Shown here piece after piece: positions 55,455 through 63,990 of a DNA stretch of 64,000 nucleotides (positions are counted from its first letter, which is position 1; the number at the start of each line of letters is the position of its first letter). The notes beneath the pieces were generated by a model that searched no databases, was not told the origin of the DNA, and saw only the letters and a program-made list of their open reading frames with translations. This DNA comes from Azospirillum humicireducens. Its GTDB lineage: Bacteria > Pseudomonadota > Alphaproteobacteria > Azospirillales > Azospirillaceae. The translations under genes and the position numbers were made by a program. Location: positions 2,638,501 to 2,702,500 of the forward strand of contig NZ_CP015285.1 in assembly GCF_001639105.2 (NCBI RefSeq), in the 5' to 3' direction.

Positions 55455-56261
55455 TCACGCCGCGCCGGACAGATGGCGCGAGAGGAACTGCCGCACCCGG
55501 TCCGAGTCGGGATCGGTCAGCACCTTGTCGGGTGACCCCTCCTCCTCGATCCGCCCCTGATGCAGGAAAACCACCTTGGACGCCACTTCGCGGGCGAAGC
55601 CCATCTCGTGCGTCACCAGGATCATCGTGTTGCCTTCGTCCGCCAGCTGGCGGATGACGCGCAGCACCTCGCCCACCAGCTCGGGGTCGAGCGCCGAGGT
55701 CGGCTCGTCGAACAGCATCACCTTCGGCTGCATGGCGAGCGCCCGCGCGATGGCCGCGCGCTGCTGCTGCCCGCCGGAGAGCTGGACCGGGTAGCTGTCG
55801 GCCTTGGCCAGGATGCCGACCTTGTCCAGGAGCCCGCGGGCGCGGTCGACGGCTTCGGCCTTCGGCACGCCCAGCACATGCACCGGCGCCTCGATCACAT
55901 TCTCCAGGATGGTCATGTGGGTCCAGAGGTTGAAGCTCTGGAACACCATGCCGAGGCTGGTGCGGATGCGTTCCACCTGACGGGTGTCGGCGGGGACGGT
56001 GGCGCCGCCGCGCGTCTTCTTCAGCGCGATGGCCTCGCCGCCGATGACGACGCGCCCGTCGTCCGGGATCTCCAACATGTTGATGCAGCGCAGCAGCGTG
56101 CTCTTGCCCGAACCGGAGGAGCCGATCAGCGTGATCACGTCGCCTTCGCGCGCGGTCAGCGACACGCCCTTCAGCACCTCCAGCTCGCCGAACCGCTTGT
56201 GCAAATCCTCCACGACGACGGCGGCGGGTGCGGAGTCGCTGACGGGCGGATGGCGATGCAT
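55455..56261 (-). CDS. Polar amino acid ABC transporter ATP-binding protein (HisP type)
   Basis: The energy-coupling subunit, 268 residues from ATG 56261 (MHRHPPVSDSAPAAVVVED). Walker A is GSSGSGKSTLL, the Q loop is GMVFQSFNLW, the ABC signature is LSGGQQQRAAIARALAM, Walker B is VMLFDEPTSALD and the H loop is THEMGF. The insertion TVPADTRQVERIRTSLG before the Q loop is typical of HisP, which supports basic amino acids as substrate. It is the first gene of the operon. No strong ribosome-binding site was seen at this start. Confidence 0.93.
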   Translation of the reverse strand: MHRHPPVSDSAPAAVVVEDLHKRFGELEVLKGVSLTAREGDVITLIGSSGSGKSTLLRCINMLEIPDDGRVVIGGEAIALKKTRGGATVPADTRQVERIRTSLGMVFQSFNLWTHMTILENVIEAPVHVLGVPKAEAVDRARGLLDKVGILAKADSYPVQLSGGQQQRAAIARALAMQPKVMLFDEPTSALDPELVGEVLRVIRQLADEGNTMILVTHEMGFAREVASKVVFLHQGRIEEEGSPDKVLTDPDSDRVRQFLSRHLSGAA

Positions 56262-56398
56262 GCGTGGGAACCGGCAGGGTTGTGGGGGCTGGTTATGGTC
56301 TGACCATTGCGGCATAGGCTAGACCGGCGCGCAGGCGTTCCGCAACGCGGATTTCACACACCGCGCACGTTGTGCCGCTTGTGTCCGAAATTGATGCG

Positions 56399-58090
56399 TC
56401 ACCACAACAAAAGTACCAGGATCTGCGGCCCCAGGATGCGCAGGCACATCGCCAGCGGATAGACCGTGGCATAGGCGAGCGCCGGAGCCTCCGACGCGAC
56501 CAGCGCGTTGGCGTAGGCCAGCCCCGGCGGGTTGGTCTGGGCGCCGGCCAGCACGCCGCAGATGGTCAGGAAGTTCAGCTTCATCAGCCCGCGCGCGATC
56601 AGCCCGGTCAGCAGCAGCGGCACCAGCGTCACCAGCACGCCCCACATCATCCAGGGCCATCCGGCGCCGCTGGCCAGCGTGGCGACGAAGCGGTCGCCCG
56701 ACGCGATGCCCAGCACGGCCAGGAACAGGACGATGCCGATCTCGCGCAGCGCCAGGTTGGCGGCCGGCGGCATGAACCACACCAGCGGCCCGACATGGCC
56801 GACGCGGCCCAGGATCAGCGCCACGATCAGCGGCCCGCCGGCCAGACCCAGGCGCAGCGGCGCCGGCATCCCCGGCAGGAAGATCGGGATGGCACCCAGT
56901 GCCGCACCCAGCGCGATGCCCAGGAACAGCGGGATCATCTCCACCTGCTGCAGCTTGCGGGCGGAGTTGCCGAAGACCTGCCCGACGGCGGCGAGGCTTT
57001 CGGGCCGGCCGATCACCGTCAGGATGTCACCGAACTGCAGCTTCAGCGCCTGGGTCGGCACCAGTTCCACGCCCGACCGGTTGACGCGGCTGACCACCAC
57101 GTCATGGGCCTCCTGCAGGTTCAGGGCGGCGATCGACTTGCCCAGCACGCCGTTGTTGGTGACGACGATGCGCTCCCATTTCAGGTCGGTGCCCTTGGTG
57201 GTCAGCGGCCGTTCGAACTCCTGCCCCAGCAGCGCCCGCACCTGCTCCAGCTTCTGCCTCGGCCCGACCACATGCAGCACGTCGCCCAGCTTCAGGCGGG
57301 TGTCGTCATGCGGGACGCAGAGCTTGCCGTCGCACAGCAGGCGCGAGGCGACCACCCCCTGGCCGCACAGCAGGTCGATGGAGCCAAGCGTCTTGCCCGC
57401 CAGCTCCGGGTTGCGCACGGCCAGATCCATCGTCTCCAGCTTGGACACCTCGGCGCGGCGGCATTCCTCGAACCGGGCGGCCTCCGCCTCCGGGTCGATG
57501 CGGAACAGGATGCGGACGGCGGCCATCGCCAGCAGGTTGCCGGCGATGCCGAACGGGTAGGTGACGGCGAAGGCAAGGCCGGGCAGGGCCATCACCGCCG
57601 CGTCGGCTCCGACTTCCGTCAGGACCTGCTGGGTGGCGGCGAGCGCCGGGGCATTGGTCACCGCACCGGCGAACACCCCCAGCGAGGACCCCAGCGACAG
57701 CGACCCCGAGGAGACCAGCGCCGCGGTCAGCAGGATGCTCGATCCGACCATCAGCAGAGCCAGCCCGTTCAGCGCCAGCCCGGTGCGGCGCAACGCCGCG
57801 AAGAAGCCGGGGCCGACCTGGATGCCGATGGTGTAGACGAACAGGATCAACCCGAAGTCGCGGATGAAGTCCATCATCTCCGGATTGAAGGCGATGCCCG
57901 CCTGCTTGGCGATGTGGCCGCCGGCGATGCCGGAGAACAGAACGCCGCCGATGCCGAGCCCGACCCCCCGGATCTTGATGTGGCCGAGCGCCACGCCGGC
58001 CGCCGACACGAGGCCGAGCATGAGGACCACCCGCGCGATCGGCGGCATGGCCTGGAGAATGTCTGCGAAGGCCGATGTGAGGGCCGACAT
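56399..58090 (-). CDS. YidE/AspT-type transporter with two TrkA-C domains
   Basis: A 563-residue inner-membrane protein. Two blocks of about five membrane helices each (residues 15-190 and 375-560, both with the YidE/YbjL duplication pattern, for example FIRDFGLILFVYTIGIQVGP and LREIGIVLFLAVLGIASGDRF) flank two cytoplasmic RCK_C/TrkA-C domains (about 200-285 and 290-370, with LKLGDVLHVVGP and LQFGDILTVIGRPE). This is the layout of the aspartate:alanine exchanger family; substrate here is unknown. It diverges from ccmA across a 548-base gap. Confidence 0.9.
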   Translation of the reverse strand: MSALTSAFADILQAMPPIARVVLMLGLVSAAGVALGHIKIRGVGLGIGGVLFSGIAGGHIAKQAGIAFNPEMMDFIRDFGLILFVYTIGIQVGPGFFAALRRTGLALNGLALLMVGSSILLTAALVSSGSLSLGSSLGVFAGAVTNAPALAATQQVLTEVGADAAVMALPGLAFAVTYPFGIAGNLLAMAAVRILFRIDPEAEAARFEECRRAEVSKLETMDLAVRNPELAGKTLGSIDLLCGQGVVASRLLCDGKLCVPHDDTRLKLGDVLHVVGPRQKLEQVRALLGQEFERPLTTKGTDLKWERIVVTNNGVLGKSIAALNLQEAHDVVVSRVNRSGVELVPTQALKLQFGDILTVIGRPESLAAVGQVFGNSARKLQQVEMIPLFLGIALGAALGAIPIFLPGMPAPLRLGLAGGPLIVALILGRVGHVGPLVWFMPPAANLALREIGIVLFLAVLGIASGDRFVATLASGAGWPWMMWGVLVTLVPLLLTGLIARGLMKLNFLTICGVLAGAQTNPPGLAYANALVASEAPALAYATVYPLAMCLRILGPQILVLLLW

Positions 58091-58638
58091 GGGAGGACTC
58101 GCTTGCTGAACACAATTGGGCAGGGTTGCGGCAGACCCCGGAAGGGCTCCTGGTAAGCCGCGACGCTTCCCGCGGACGGGGGCGACGGTGGCAGGATGCG
58201 GCAGGACGGCGGAGTAAGGCGTTGATTCAGAACAAGCGGTCAGGCTTTAGCCCTGCCGTAGCCGGCAGCCCCGCGCTGCATCCCGCGCATGGGAGCGCAG
58301 CGCTGCGATGCCGCCCGGTTGCCACAGGACAATGTCCGATTGCTCGAACTGCATCCAAATTTTGCCATTTTCTCCCTTTAGATCTGTTTTCAAGCAACCG
58401 GCGACGCATGTCGCGCGCATCGGCGTTCCCCCTAGCGCCACCGCAGCGACGAACGGACTCCGTTCCATAGAGCATCGTCTGGCCGGACCCGGCCGGGCGC
58501 GCGGCCATCGCGAGAACCCCCTCGCGGTGGCCTTTTTCTTTGCGCGGCTCATGCCGCGGTGACGCCATTCTTGCTCCGGCTTTTCTCCCGCCCTGTGCTA
58601 TAGCAGCGCCTCCCTCAACCGGAAGCACGACCCGTCCC
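58091..58638. other. 548-base gap between the YidE-type gene and ccmA
   Basis: No convincing protein gene. It contains a 7-1-7 dyad (GAACGGACTCCGTTC, 58451-58465), an AT-richer pocket near 58360-58400 (TTTGCCATTTTCTCCC) and a strong plus-strand terminator (58503-58540) that lies 99 bases before ccmA. A transcript ending there would be non-coding or an attenuated ccm leader. Confidence 0.5.
58503..58540 (+). terminator. Strong intrinsic terminator without an obvious upstream gene
   Basis: GGCCATCGCGAG (58503-58514) pairs with CTCGCGGTGGCC (58521-58532) over 12 bp with one G-T pair and a 6-base loop, followed by TTTTTCTTT. No plus-strand gene precedes it within the gap, so it may end a small RNA or attenuate the ccm operon. 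Confidence 0.82.
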
Positions 58639-59337
58639 ATGCCCGTTTTTTCCGGATCCGAGCTGACCTGCCTGCGTGGCGACCGGCTGGTCTTCACCGG
58701 GCTGGAGTTCCGCATCGCTGCCGGTGGCGCCTTGGTGCTGCTCGGCCCCAATGGCAGTGGCAAGTCCAGCCTGCTGCGGGTGATGGCCGGCCTGCTGAAG
58801 CCGCTGCGCGGCACGCTCGGCTGGGACGGGGTGTCGGTTGCCGAGGATCCCGACGGCCACCGGGCGCGGGTGCAGTATGTCGGCCATCTGGACGCGGTGA
58901 AGCCGGTGCTGACGGCGGCGGAGAACCTCGCCTTCTGGGCGGGGCTGGCCGGGGCCGCCGATCCGGCCGCCAATGCGCGGGCGGCGCTCGACCGGCTTGG
59001 GGTGCCGCACATCGCCGGGGTGCCGGGCCGCTATCTGTCGGCCGGGCAGAAGCGCCGGCTGAATCTGGCGCGGCTGCTGGCCGCACCGGCGACCTTGTGG
59101 CTGCTCGACGAACCGACGGTGGCGCTCGACCGTGCCGCCATCGCCCTGTTCGAGGGGCTGATCGCCGAACACCGCGCCCAGGGCGGCATGGTGGTGCTGT
59201 CCACCCACACCGACATCGCCACCCCTGGCGGCGAGGAACTGCATCTCGACGATTTCACCCCCTACGTTGATGACGAAGAGAGCGACGACGACGAAGGCGG
59301 TGGCGAAGAGTTTCAGGAAGAGGGAGCCGTGCGATGA
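58639..59337 (+). CDS. ccmA: Heme exporter ATP-binding protein CcmA with an acidic tail
   Basis: CcmA is the ATPase of the CcmABCD complex that releases heme-loaded CcmE during cytochrome c maturation. From ATG 58639 it has 232 residues: Walker A LLGPNGSGKSSLLRVMAG, signature LSAGQKRRLNLARLL, Walker B LWLLDEPTVALD and H loop STHTDI. After residue 205 comes an Asp/Glu-rich tail (DDEESDDDEGGGEEF) that typical CcmA proteins lack. The gene overlaps ccmB by four bases. Confidence 0.94.
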   Translation: MPVFSGSELTCLRGDRLVFTGLEFRIAAGGALVLLGPNGSGKSSLLRVMAGLLKPLRGTLGWDGVSVAEDPDGHRARVQYVGHLDAVKPVLTAAENLAFWAGLAGAADPAANARAALDRLGVPHIAGVPGRYLSAGQKRRLNLARLLAAPATLWLLDEPTVALDRAAIALFEGLIAEHRAQGGMVVLSTHTDIATPGGEELHLDDFTPYVDDEESDDDEGGGEEFQEEGAVR

Positions 59338-59999
59338 GCCGTTTCCTGCGCCTTGTCGCGCGCGACCTGCGGCTGGCCCTGCGCCAGGGGTCGGACGCCA
59401 CCATCGCCGTGATGTTCTTCGTCCTGTGCGTGGTGTTGTTTCCCTTCGGCGTCGGGCCGGAGCCGAACATCCTCGCCCGCATCGCCGCAGGTGTGATCTG
59501 GGTGGCGGCGCTGCTCGCCTCGCTGCTGTCGCTGGAGCGGCTGTTCCAGACCGATTACGAGGATGGCTCGCTGGAGCTTCTGTCGCTCTCCTCCCTGCCG
59601 CTGGAGGCCACGGTGCTGGCGAAGACGCTGGCCCATTGGCTGGTCACCGGCGTGCCGCTGATCGTCGCCGCCCCGCTGCTGGCCGTCCTGTTGAACATGG
59701 ATGCGCAGGGCTTCGGCGTGCTGGTGCTGACCCTGACGCTGGGAACGCCGATCCTCAGCCTGATCGGTGCCATCGGCGCTGCGCTGACTCTCGGCGCACG
59801 GCGCGGCGGGGTGCTGCTGTCACTCCTGATCCTGCCGCTCTACATTCCGGTGCTGATCTTCGGTGCCGGCGCCATCGACGCTGCGATCAACAGCCTGACC
59901 CCGCGCCCGCACCTGCTGCTGCTTGCAGGCATCCTCGCCGCCGCCCTGCCGCTCGCCCCCTGGGCCGGCGCCGCTGCCCTGCGTCAGGCGGTGGAGTAG
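59334..59999 (+). CDS. ccmB: Heme exporter permease CcmB
   Basis: The membrane subunit that partners CcmA. The 221-residue protein has six hydrophobic segments; FLRLVARDLRLALRQGSDA at the start, the region LLSLERLFQTDYEDGSLELL and VLAKTLAHWLVTGVPLIVAAP are typical. The ATG overlaps the ccmA stop. ccmC and ccmD, which normally follow, are absent: the next gene is a convergent peroxidase, so the rest of the system must lie elsewhere. Confidence 0.95.
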   Translation: MSRFLRLVARDLRLALRQGSDATIAVMFFVLCVVLFPFGVGPEPNILARIAAGVIWVAALLASLLSLERLFQTDYEDGSLELLSLSSLPLEATVLAKTLAHWLVTGVPLIVAAPLLAVLLNMDAQGFGVLVLTLTLGTPILSLIGAIGAALTLGARRGGVLLSLLILPLYIPVLIFGAGAIDAAINSLTPRPHLLLLAGILAAALPLAPWAGAAALRQAVE

Positions 60000-60005
60000 G
60001 GGAGG

Positions 60006-60038
60006 GGCGCGGAATCCGGCTCCTAGGATTTCGGCGCC
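60006..60038. terminator. Imperfect hairpin between ccmB and the peroxidase gene
   Basis: GGCGCGGAATCC (60006-60017) and GGATTTCGGCGCC (60026-60038) pair with one bulge and overlap the stop of the minus-strand gene. There is no T run. It is a possible shared transcription end for these convergent genes. Confidence 0.35.
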
Positions 60039-60628
60039 TTCTCCGGCAGCAGCCTCTCGATCGCTTCGCGCACCTTGTCCGACTCGGGGTCGGTCATGGT
60101 GGAGAACCAGGACGCCAGCTTGCCGTCCGGCCCGACCAGATACTTGTGGAAGTTCCACCGCGGCTTGGCGATGAAGCCCATCTCGTCCGACGCCCAGCGG
60201 TAGAAGGGGTGGGCGCCGTCGCCCGACACCACCGTCTTGTCCGTCATCGGGAAGTCGATCCGATAGTTGACCTCGCAGAAATCCTTGATCTGGGTCGCAG
60301 TTCCAGGCTCCTGCCCGCCGAAGTCGTCCGACGGCACGCCGACCACCACCAGCCCACGGTCGCGGTAGCGCTGCCATAGCGCCTGCAGCCCCTGGTACTG
60401 CGGGGTGAAGCCGCATTGCGAGGCGGTGTTGACCACCAGGATAGCCTTGCCCGCGAACTGCGACAGCGGCAGCGGGCGCCCGTCGATGCCCTGGAAGGTG
60501 AAGCTGTAGGCGTTGACTTCACTGCTGGCGGCCATGGCGCTGGCGCCTCCCGTCATGGAGAAGACCGCCGCCAAGGCGGTAGGGATGGCGGCCAGGGCGG
60601 CGGTGCGAAAGCGGGTCCGGACGGTCAT
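60023..60628 (-). CDS. Exported glutathione peroxidase family protein
   Basis: A 201-residue thiol peroxidase with an N-terminal signal peptide (about residues 1-33, RFRTAALAAIPTALAAVFS), so it acts in the periplasm. The catalytic Cys is in VNTASQCGFTPQY (about residue 72), with Gln and Trp partners in GVPSDDFGGQEPG and KPRWNFHKYLVG. It is a Cys-type, not a selenocysteine, enzyme. Most bacterial homologues are cytoplasmic and use thioredoxin; the export is worth noting. A second Cys (DFCEVNY, about 118) could resolve the disulfide. Confidence 0.92.
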   Translation of the reverse strand: MTVRTRFRTAALAAIPTALAAVFSMTGGASAMAASSEVNAYSFTFQGIDGRPLPLSQFAGKAILVVNTASQCGFTPQYQGLQALWQRYRDRGLVVVGVPSDDFGGQEPGTATQIKDFCEVNYRIDFPMTDKTVVSGDGAHPFYRWASDEMGFIAKPRWNFHKYLVGPDGKLASWFSTMTDPESDKVREAIERLLPEKAPKS

Positions 60629-61374
60629 CGGTGCGGCTCGGCGGTTGGGGGGATATCGGCACTGTCGTCATCCCGGCGGATGGCGACATCCTCAGCTACG
60701 ATGCCTCATACGCTCTCCGTCGCCTACCGGATCAAACGGACCGCGGAAAACGACCGTCATGCGCGCACCGCATCCAGCCTATCCCCATCGGATGGGTAGC
60801 GATACCGCCCTCCGAACAACGGCTTCATAGGTAAGGATGCGCGGCGGACCGCTCGCAGCGCACCCGCTTTTCCACCGGGAACCACCCGAAAAACGTCTCA
60901 CCCAGTCCAGCCAAAGCCTGAGCATAAGATCCTATCCCATCGACATGGGTATGCGGCTTTCCGCTCCGTTCCCGCCATCGTCCCCCCCAGCCGCCTGGCG
61001 TCAGCATCCAGATGAACATTCCGCTTCGGTAACGACCCTTATGGCGTTCAGTACTCCGACTGTTCGATCTGTCCGGCTGCGGGGGCGTTTCCGTATTGTG
61101 CCTGTGACCACCTTGTGTCCTCGCTGTCGTCCTGGTCACCACTCCGGTCTCCTCCGGCGCCCAGTCTCCGCCCGTTCACGGATCCACAGAGCTTGAAAAG
61201 CCTGTACCGCCAGTCCTTCCGTGACAGGACCCATCCGCACCGGTAGGATCGCGCGGCCTGTCGCGAAGGCGGTAGACCGTTCGGGTGGTTTACGGAAACT
61301 CAACCGATCTCCGGCCTTCTGTCGGTCGGATGCATCCTGCGGTCCGTGGCGGGGTGGGGTAGGGAGAAGACCGG
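60629..61374. other. 746-base gap before motA
   Basis: No credible gene on either strand; short frames here lack ribosome-binding sites and family similarity. It contains one GTAAGGAT (60832-60839). Close to motA, TTTACGGAAACTCAACCGATCT (about 61292-61313) is faintly like a flagellar sigma-28 promoter but is too poor a match to call. The base composition is coding-like, so a decayed gene is possible. Confidence 0.4.
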
Positions 61375-62235
61375 ATGTTCGTGATCATCGGTTTGGTCAT
61401 CGTGGTGGTCAGCGTGTTCGGCGGCTACATCCTCGGCGGCGGCCACATGGGCGTGCTGTGGATGCCGTTCGAGTTCATGATCATTCTCGGATCGGCCGCC
61501 GGAGCGTTCTTCATCGCCAACCCCAAGTCCGTTGTCACCCACACCGGCAAGGAACTGGGGCACCTCTTCAAAGGTCCGAAATACAAGAAGGAGGACTTCC
61601 TCGAGGTCCTCACCATGATGTACCAGGTCTTCAAGATCGCGAAGACCAAGGGCTTGCTGGCGCTGGAACAGCACATCGAAAAGCCGGAGGATTCCCCGCT
61701 TTTCCAGCAGTTCCCCAAATTCTACGGCGATCACCATGCCATCGCCTTTCTCTGCACCTATCTCCGTCTGATGTCGCTGGGCGCCGACAACCCGCATGAG
61801 CTGGTCGACCTGATGGACGAGGACATCGAGACGATGCACCACGAACACCAGCGCATCGCCGACGCCATCCAGGCGGTGGCCGACGCCGTGCCGGCGCTGG
61901 GCATCGTCGCCGCGGTGCTGGGTGTGATTCATACCATGGGCTCGATCACCGAACCGCCGGAGGTGCTGGGCAAGCTGATCGGCGGCGCACTGGTCGGCAC
62001 CTTCACCGGCATTCTGGTGGCCTACGGTTTCCTCGCCCCCATCGCCAGCGGATTGAAGAACATCTATCACGCCGAGGGCAGGTATTATCACGCGATGAAG
62101 ACCGGTTTGATCGCCCATCTGTCCGGCTATGCGCCTGCCATCTCGGTCGAATACGCGCGGAACGTGCTGGAGCCGGAATACCGTCCGACCTTTGCCCAGG
62201 TCGAAGAAGCAACCTCCGCCCTGCCGCCGGCCTGA
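61375..62235 (+). CDS. motA: Flagellar motor stator protein MotA
   Basis: MotA forms, with MotB, the proton-conducting stator that turns the flagellum. The 286-residue protein has four membrane helices (about residues 2-22, 28-50, 170-190, 200-220), the conserved GGYILGGGHMGVLWMPFE, a cytoplasmic loop with charged residues for FliG contact, and PALGIVAAVLGVIHTMGSI with the Pro next to helix 3. It belongs to the alphaproteobacterial/Caulobacter-like group. motB does not follow, unlike in many bacteria. Confidence 0.95.
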   Translation: MFVIIGLVIVVVSVFGGYILGGGHMGVLWMPFEFMIILGSAAGAFFIANPKSVVTHTGKELGHLFKGPKYKKEDFLEVLTMMYQVFKIAKTKGLLALEQHIEKPEDSPLFQQFPKFYGDHHAIAFLCTYLRLMSLGADNPHELVDLMDEDIETMHHEHQRIADAIQAVADAVPALGIVAAVLGVIHTMGSITEPPEVLGKLIGGALVGTFTGILVAYGFLAPIASGLKNIYHAEGRYYHAMKTGLIAHLSGYAPAISVEYARNVLEPEYRPTFAQVEEATSALPPA

Positions 62236-62368
62236 TCCGGAAGGCGGGGGCTCTCAACGGTTTCCGCCGCCCCTGCCGATGGTGTTTGCCTGATGATGGC
62301 GGGACGGGATCGGGCTATCCTTACCTGCGTGCCGACCCAACACAGCCTTTCCGCACGGGATGTCCGCC

Positions 62369-62542
62369 ATGTCCGAACTCGAACCGTTGAAGCCCGGCGA
62401 AGCCGACGTCGCCATCGAACGCGCGATGCAGCAGCGGCCGAAGGCGATGATCATCCGTGAAAAGCTGCAGAAGATGCTGGATGACGAGAACACCGCGCGG
62501 CAATTCGTCGGCGCCATCCGGAACATGATGAACAGGGAATAG
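62369..62542 (+). CDS. Small acidic/basic helical protein, unknown
   Basis: Not recognised. From ATG 62369 (MSELEPLKPGEADVAIERAM) it has 57 residues; ATG 62360 in the same frame gives 60. Third codon positions are strongly GC-rich, supporting a real gene. It is predicted mainly helical (IREKLQKMLDDENTARQF) and soluble. It lies 133 bases after motA and convergent with the M23 peptidase gene; a GTAAGGAT copy lies upstream at 62317-62324. Confidence 0.6.
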   Translation: MSELEPLKPGEADVAIERAMQQRPKAMIIREKLQKMLDDENTARQFVGAIRNMMNRE

Positions 62543-62604
62543 GCGCAACCTTGCGGCTTTCGCCGGCGGCGATCGCCGCCGGCATGCCGATCAGTGCTCG
62601 GCGA

Positions 62605-63990
62605 TCAGCAGCTTGTTGCCTTATTGCAGCCTTTTTCCTCCGGGGAGGCCGACGCCGGGGTGCGTGCCAGTTGCAAGCCGCCGCGGGACTCCTCGAACAG
62701 TTTGTCGATCGCCCTCCGGGCCTGCTGGAAGTTCTGGAGTTCCCGCCCCTCCAGCTTTTCGCCGGTCGGCAGGTCGACGGAGCGCGGGTTCACCTGATGC
62801 CCGGCCTTCAGCACCTCGTAATGCAGGTGCGGACCGGTGGACCGCCCGGTGGAGCCGACATAGCCGATGATGTCGCCCTGATCGACCCGCGCACCGCGGC
62901 GGATAGACTTGGCGAAGCGGCTCATATGGGCGTAGGCGGTGGAGATCTCGGTGTTGTGGCGGATGCGGACATAGTTGCCGTAGGAGCTGTTGCGCTCTGC
63001 CAGCTCGATGGTTCCGCGGCCGGCGGCATAGATCGGCGTTCCCGACGGCGCGCCGAAATCCACGCCCTTGTGCATCTTGCTGAAGCCCAGGATCGGGTGA
63101 TGGCGCATGCCGAAGCCCGATGTGATGCGGGCGCCGTCGATCGGGGTGCGCAGCAGGGCGCGGCGGATGCTCTCGCCATCGTCATTGAAATAGTCGATCC
63201 GCCCGTCGCGGGTCTTGAATCGGTAGATCGGCATGTCGTCGCCGCTCAGCGTCAGCGACGCGTAAAGCAGCTCGCCTTCGCCCGCCTCCGTGCCATCGGC
63301 GGTGACCAGCTTCTCATACATCACCTCGAACCGGTCGCCCGGCTGCAGGTCGCGCTGGAAGTCGACGTCATAGGAGAAGTTCTGGAGGAAGGCCATCATG
63401 ACCGAGATCGGAACCCCGGCCTGGGCCCCCGCCTCGAACAGGCTCGACCGGATGACGCCCTGCGCCGCGACCGGCTTGCGGGTCACCGGTTTCTCGGTCT
63501 GGCTGGACGTGAAACCGGTATCGCCCTTGCGCGCGATCGACACCGACCGTAGCGGATCGGGAGCGAACTCGAACCCGACGAACTTGCGGGCGCCGCCGCG
63601 GCGCGGCTCGAACAGGACGGTCACGCGCTGGCCGACCTGGAGGCGGCGCGGGTTGTAGACGTCGCGCAAGGCGGCAACCGCGTCATGGGCGTCGTTCGCC
63701 GGCACCTTCGCTTCGGCGAGCAGATCCATCAGCGTGTCGCCGCGGCCGATGGAGAGGGTGCGGCGGTCGACCGGTCCGGCGGGACCGCCATCGTCGTCGT
63801 TGCGTTTGGCCTCGGACGCGTCTTCCGCTCCCGTGTTTGGCTTGACCGCAGGTTTGTAGGCCTGAGGCATCCGGCCGTTCGGCGCATCGGCACTCTGCGC
63901 GGAAACCACCGCAGGCGTCAGCGCACCGGCCGTCATGATGGCAAGCAAGGCGAGCGTGGGAAGGCGGGAGAGCCTCGAACGCACCGTCAT
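62605..63990 (-). CDS. M23 family peptidoglycan endopeptidase
   Basis: An exported zinc peptidase that cuts peptide crosslinks in peptidoglycan. The 461-residue protein has a signal peptide (about residues 1-31, LALLAIMTAGALTPAVVSA), a LysM/OapA-like region near 80-120 (LSIGRGDTLMDLLAEAKVP), a linker domain, and the M23 domain at about 290-415. Its zinc ligands are in HKGVDFG (His, Asp, about residue 306) and GPHLHYEV (His-x-His, about 386). The layout is that of the NlpD/MepM-like group. GGAGG lies immediately before the ATG. A C-terminal Cys pair is present. Confidence 0.94.
   Translation of the reverse strand: MTVRSRLSRLPTLALLAIMTAGALTPAVVSAQSADAPNGRMPQAYKPAVKPNTGAEDASEAKRNDDDGGPAGPVDRRTLSIGRGDTLMDLLAEAKVPANDAHDAVAALRDVYNPRRLQVGQRVTVLFEPRRGGARKFVGFEFAPDPLRSVSIARKGDTGFTSSQTEKPVTRKPVAAQGVIRSSLFEAGAQAGVPISVMMAFLQNFSYDVDFQRDLQPGDRFEVMYEKLVTADGTEAGEGELLYASLTLSGDDMPIYRFKTRDGRIDYFNDDGESIRRALLRTPIDGARITSGFGMRHHPILGFSKMHKGVDFGAPSGTPIYAAGRGTIELAERNSSYGNYVRIRHNTEISTAYAHMSRFAKSIRRGARVDQGDIIGYVGSTGRSTGPHLHYEVLKAGHQVNPRSVDLPTGEKLEGRELQNFQQARRAIDKLFEESRGGLQLARTPASASPEEKGCNKATSC

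Noticed and set aside
58137..58160. SRP-RNA-like sequence (CCCCGGAAGGGCTCC)
   Set aside because: It lacks the conserved GGTCAGG and GAGCAGCC flanks and the long closing stem.
60837..61196. A 119-codon frame in the gap before motA
   Set aside because: No ribosome-binding site, unusual composition (Pro/Ser/Arg) and no recognisable domain.
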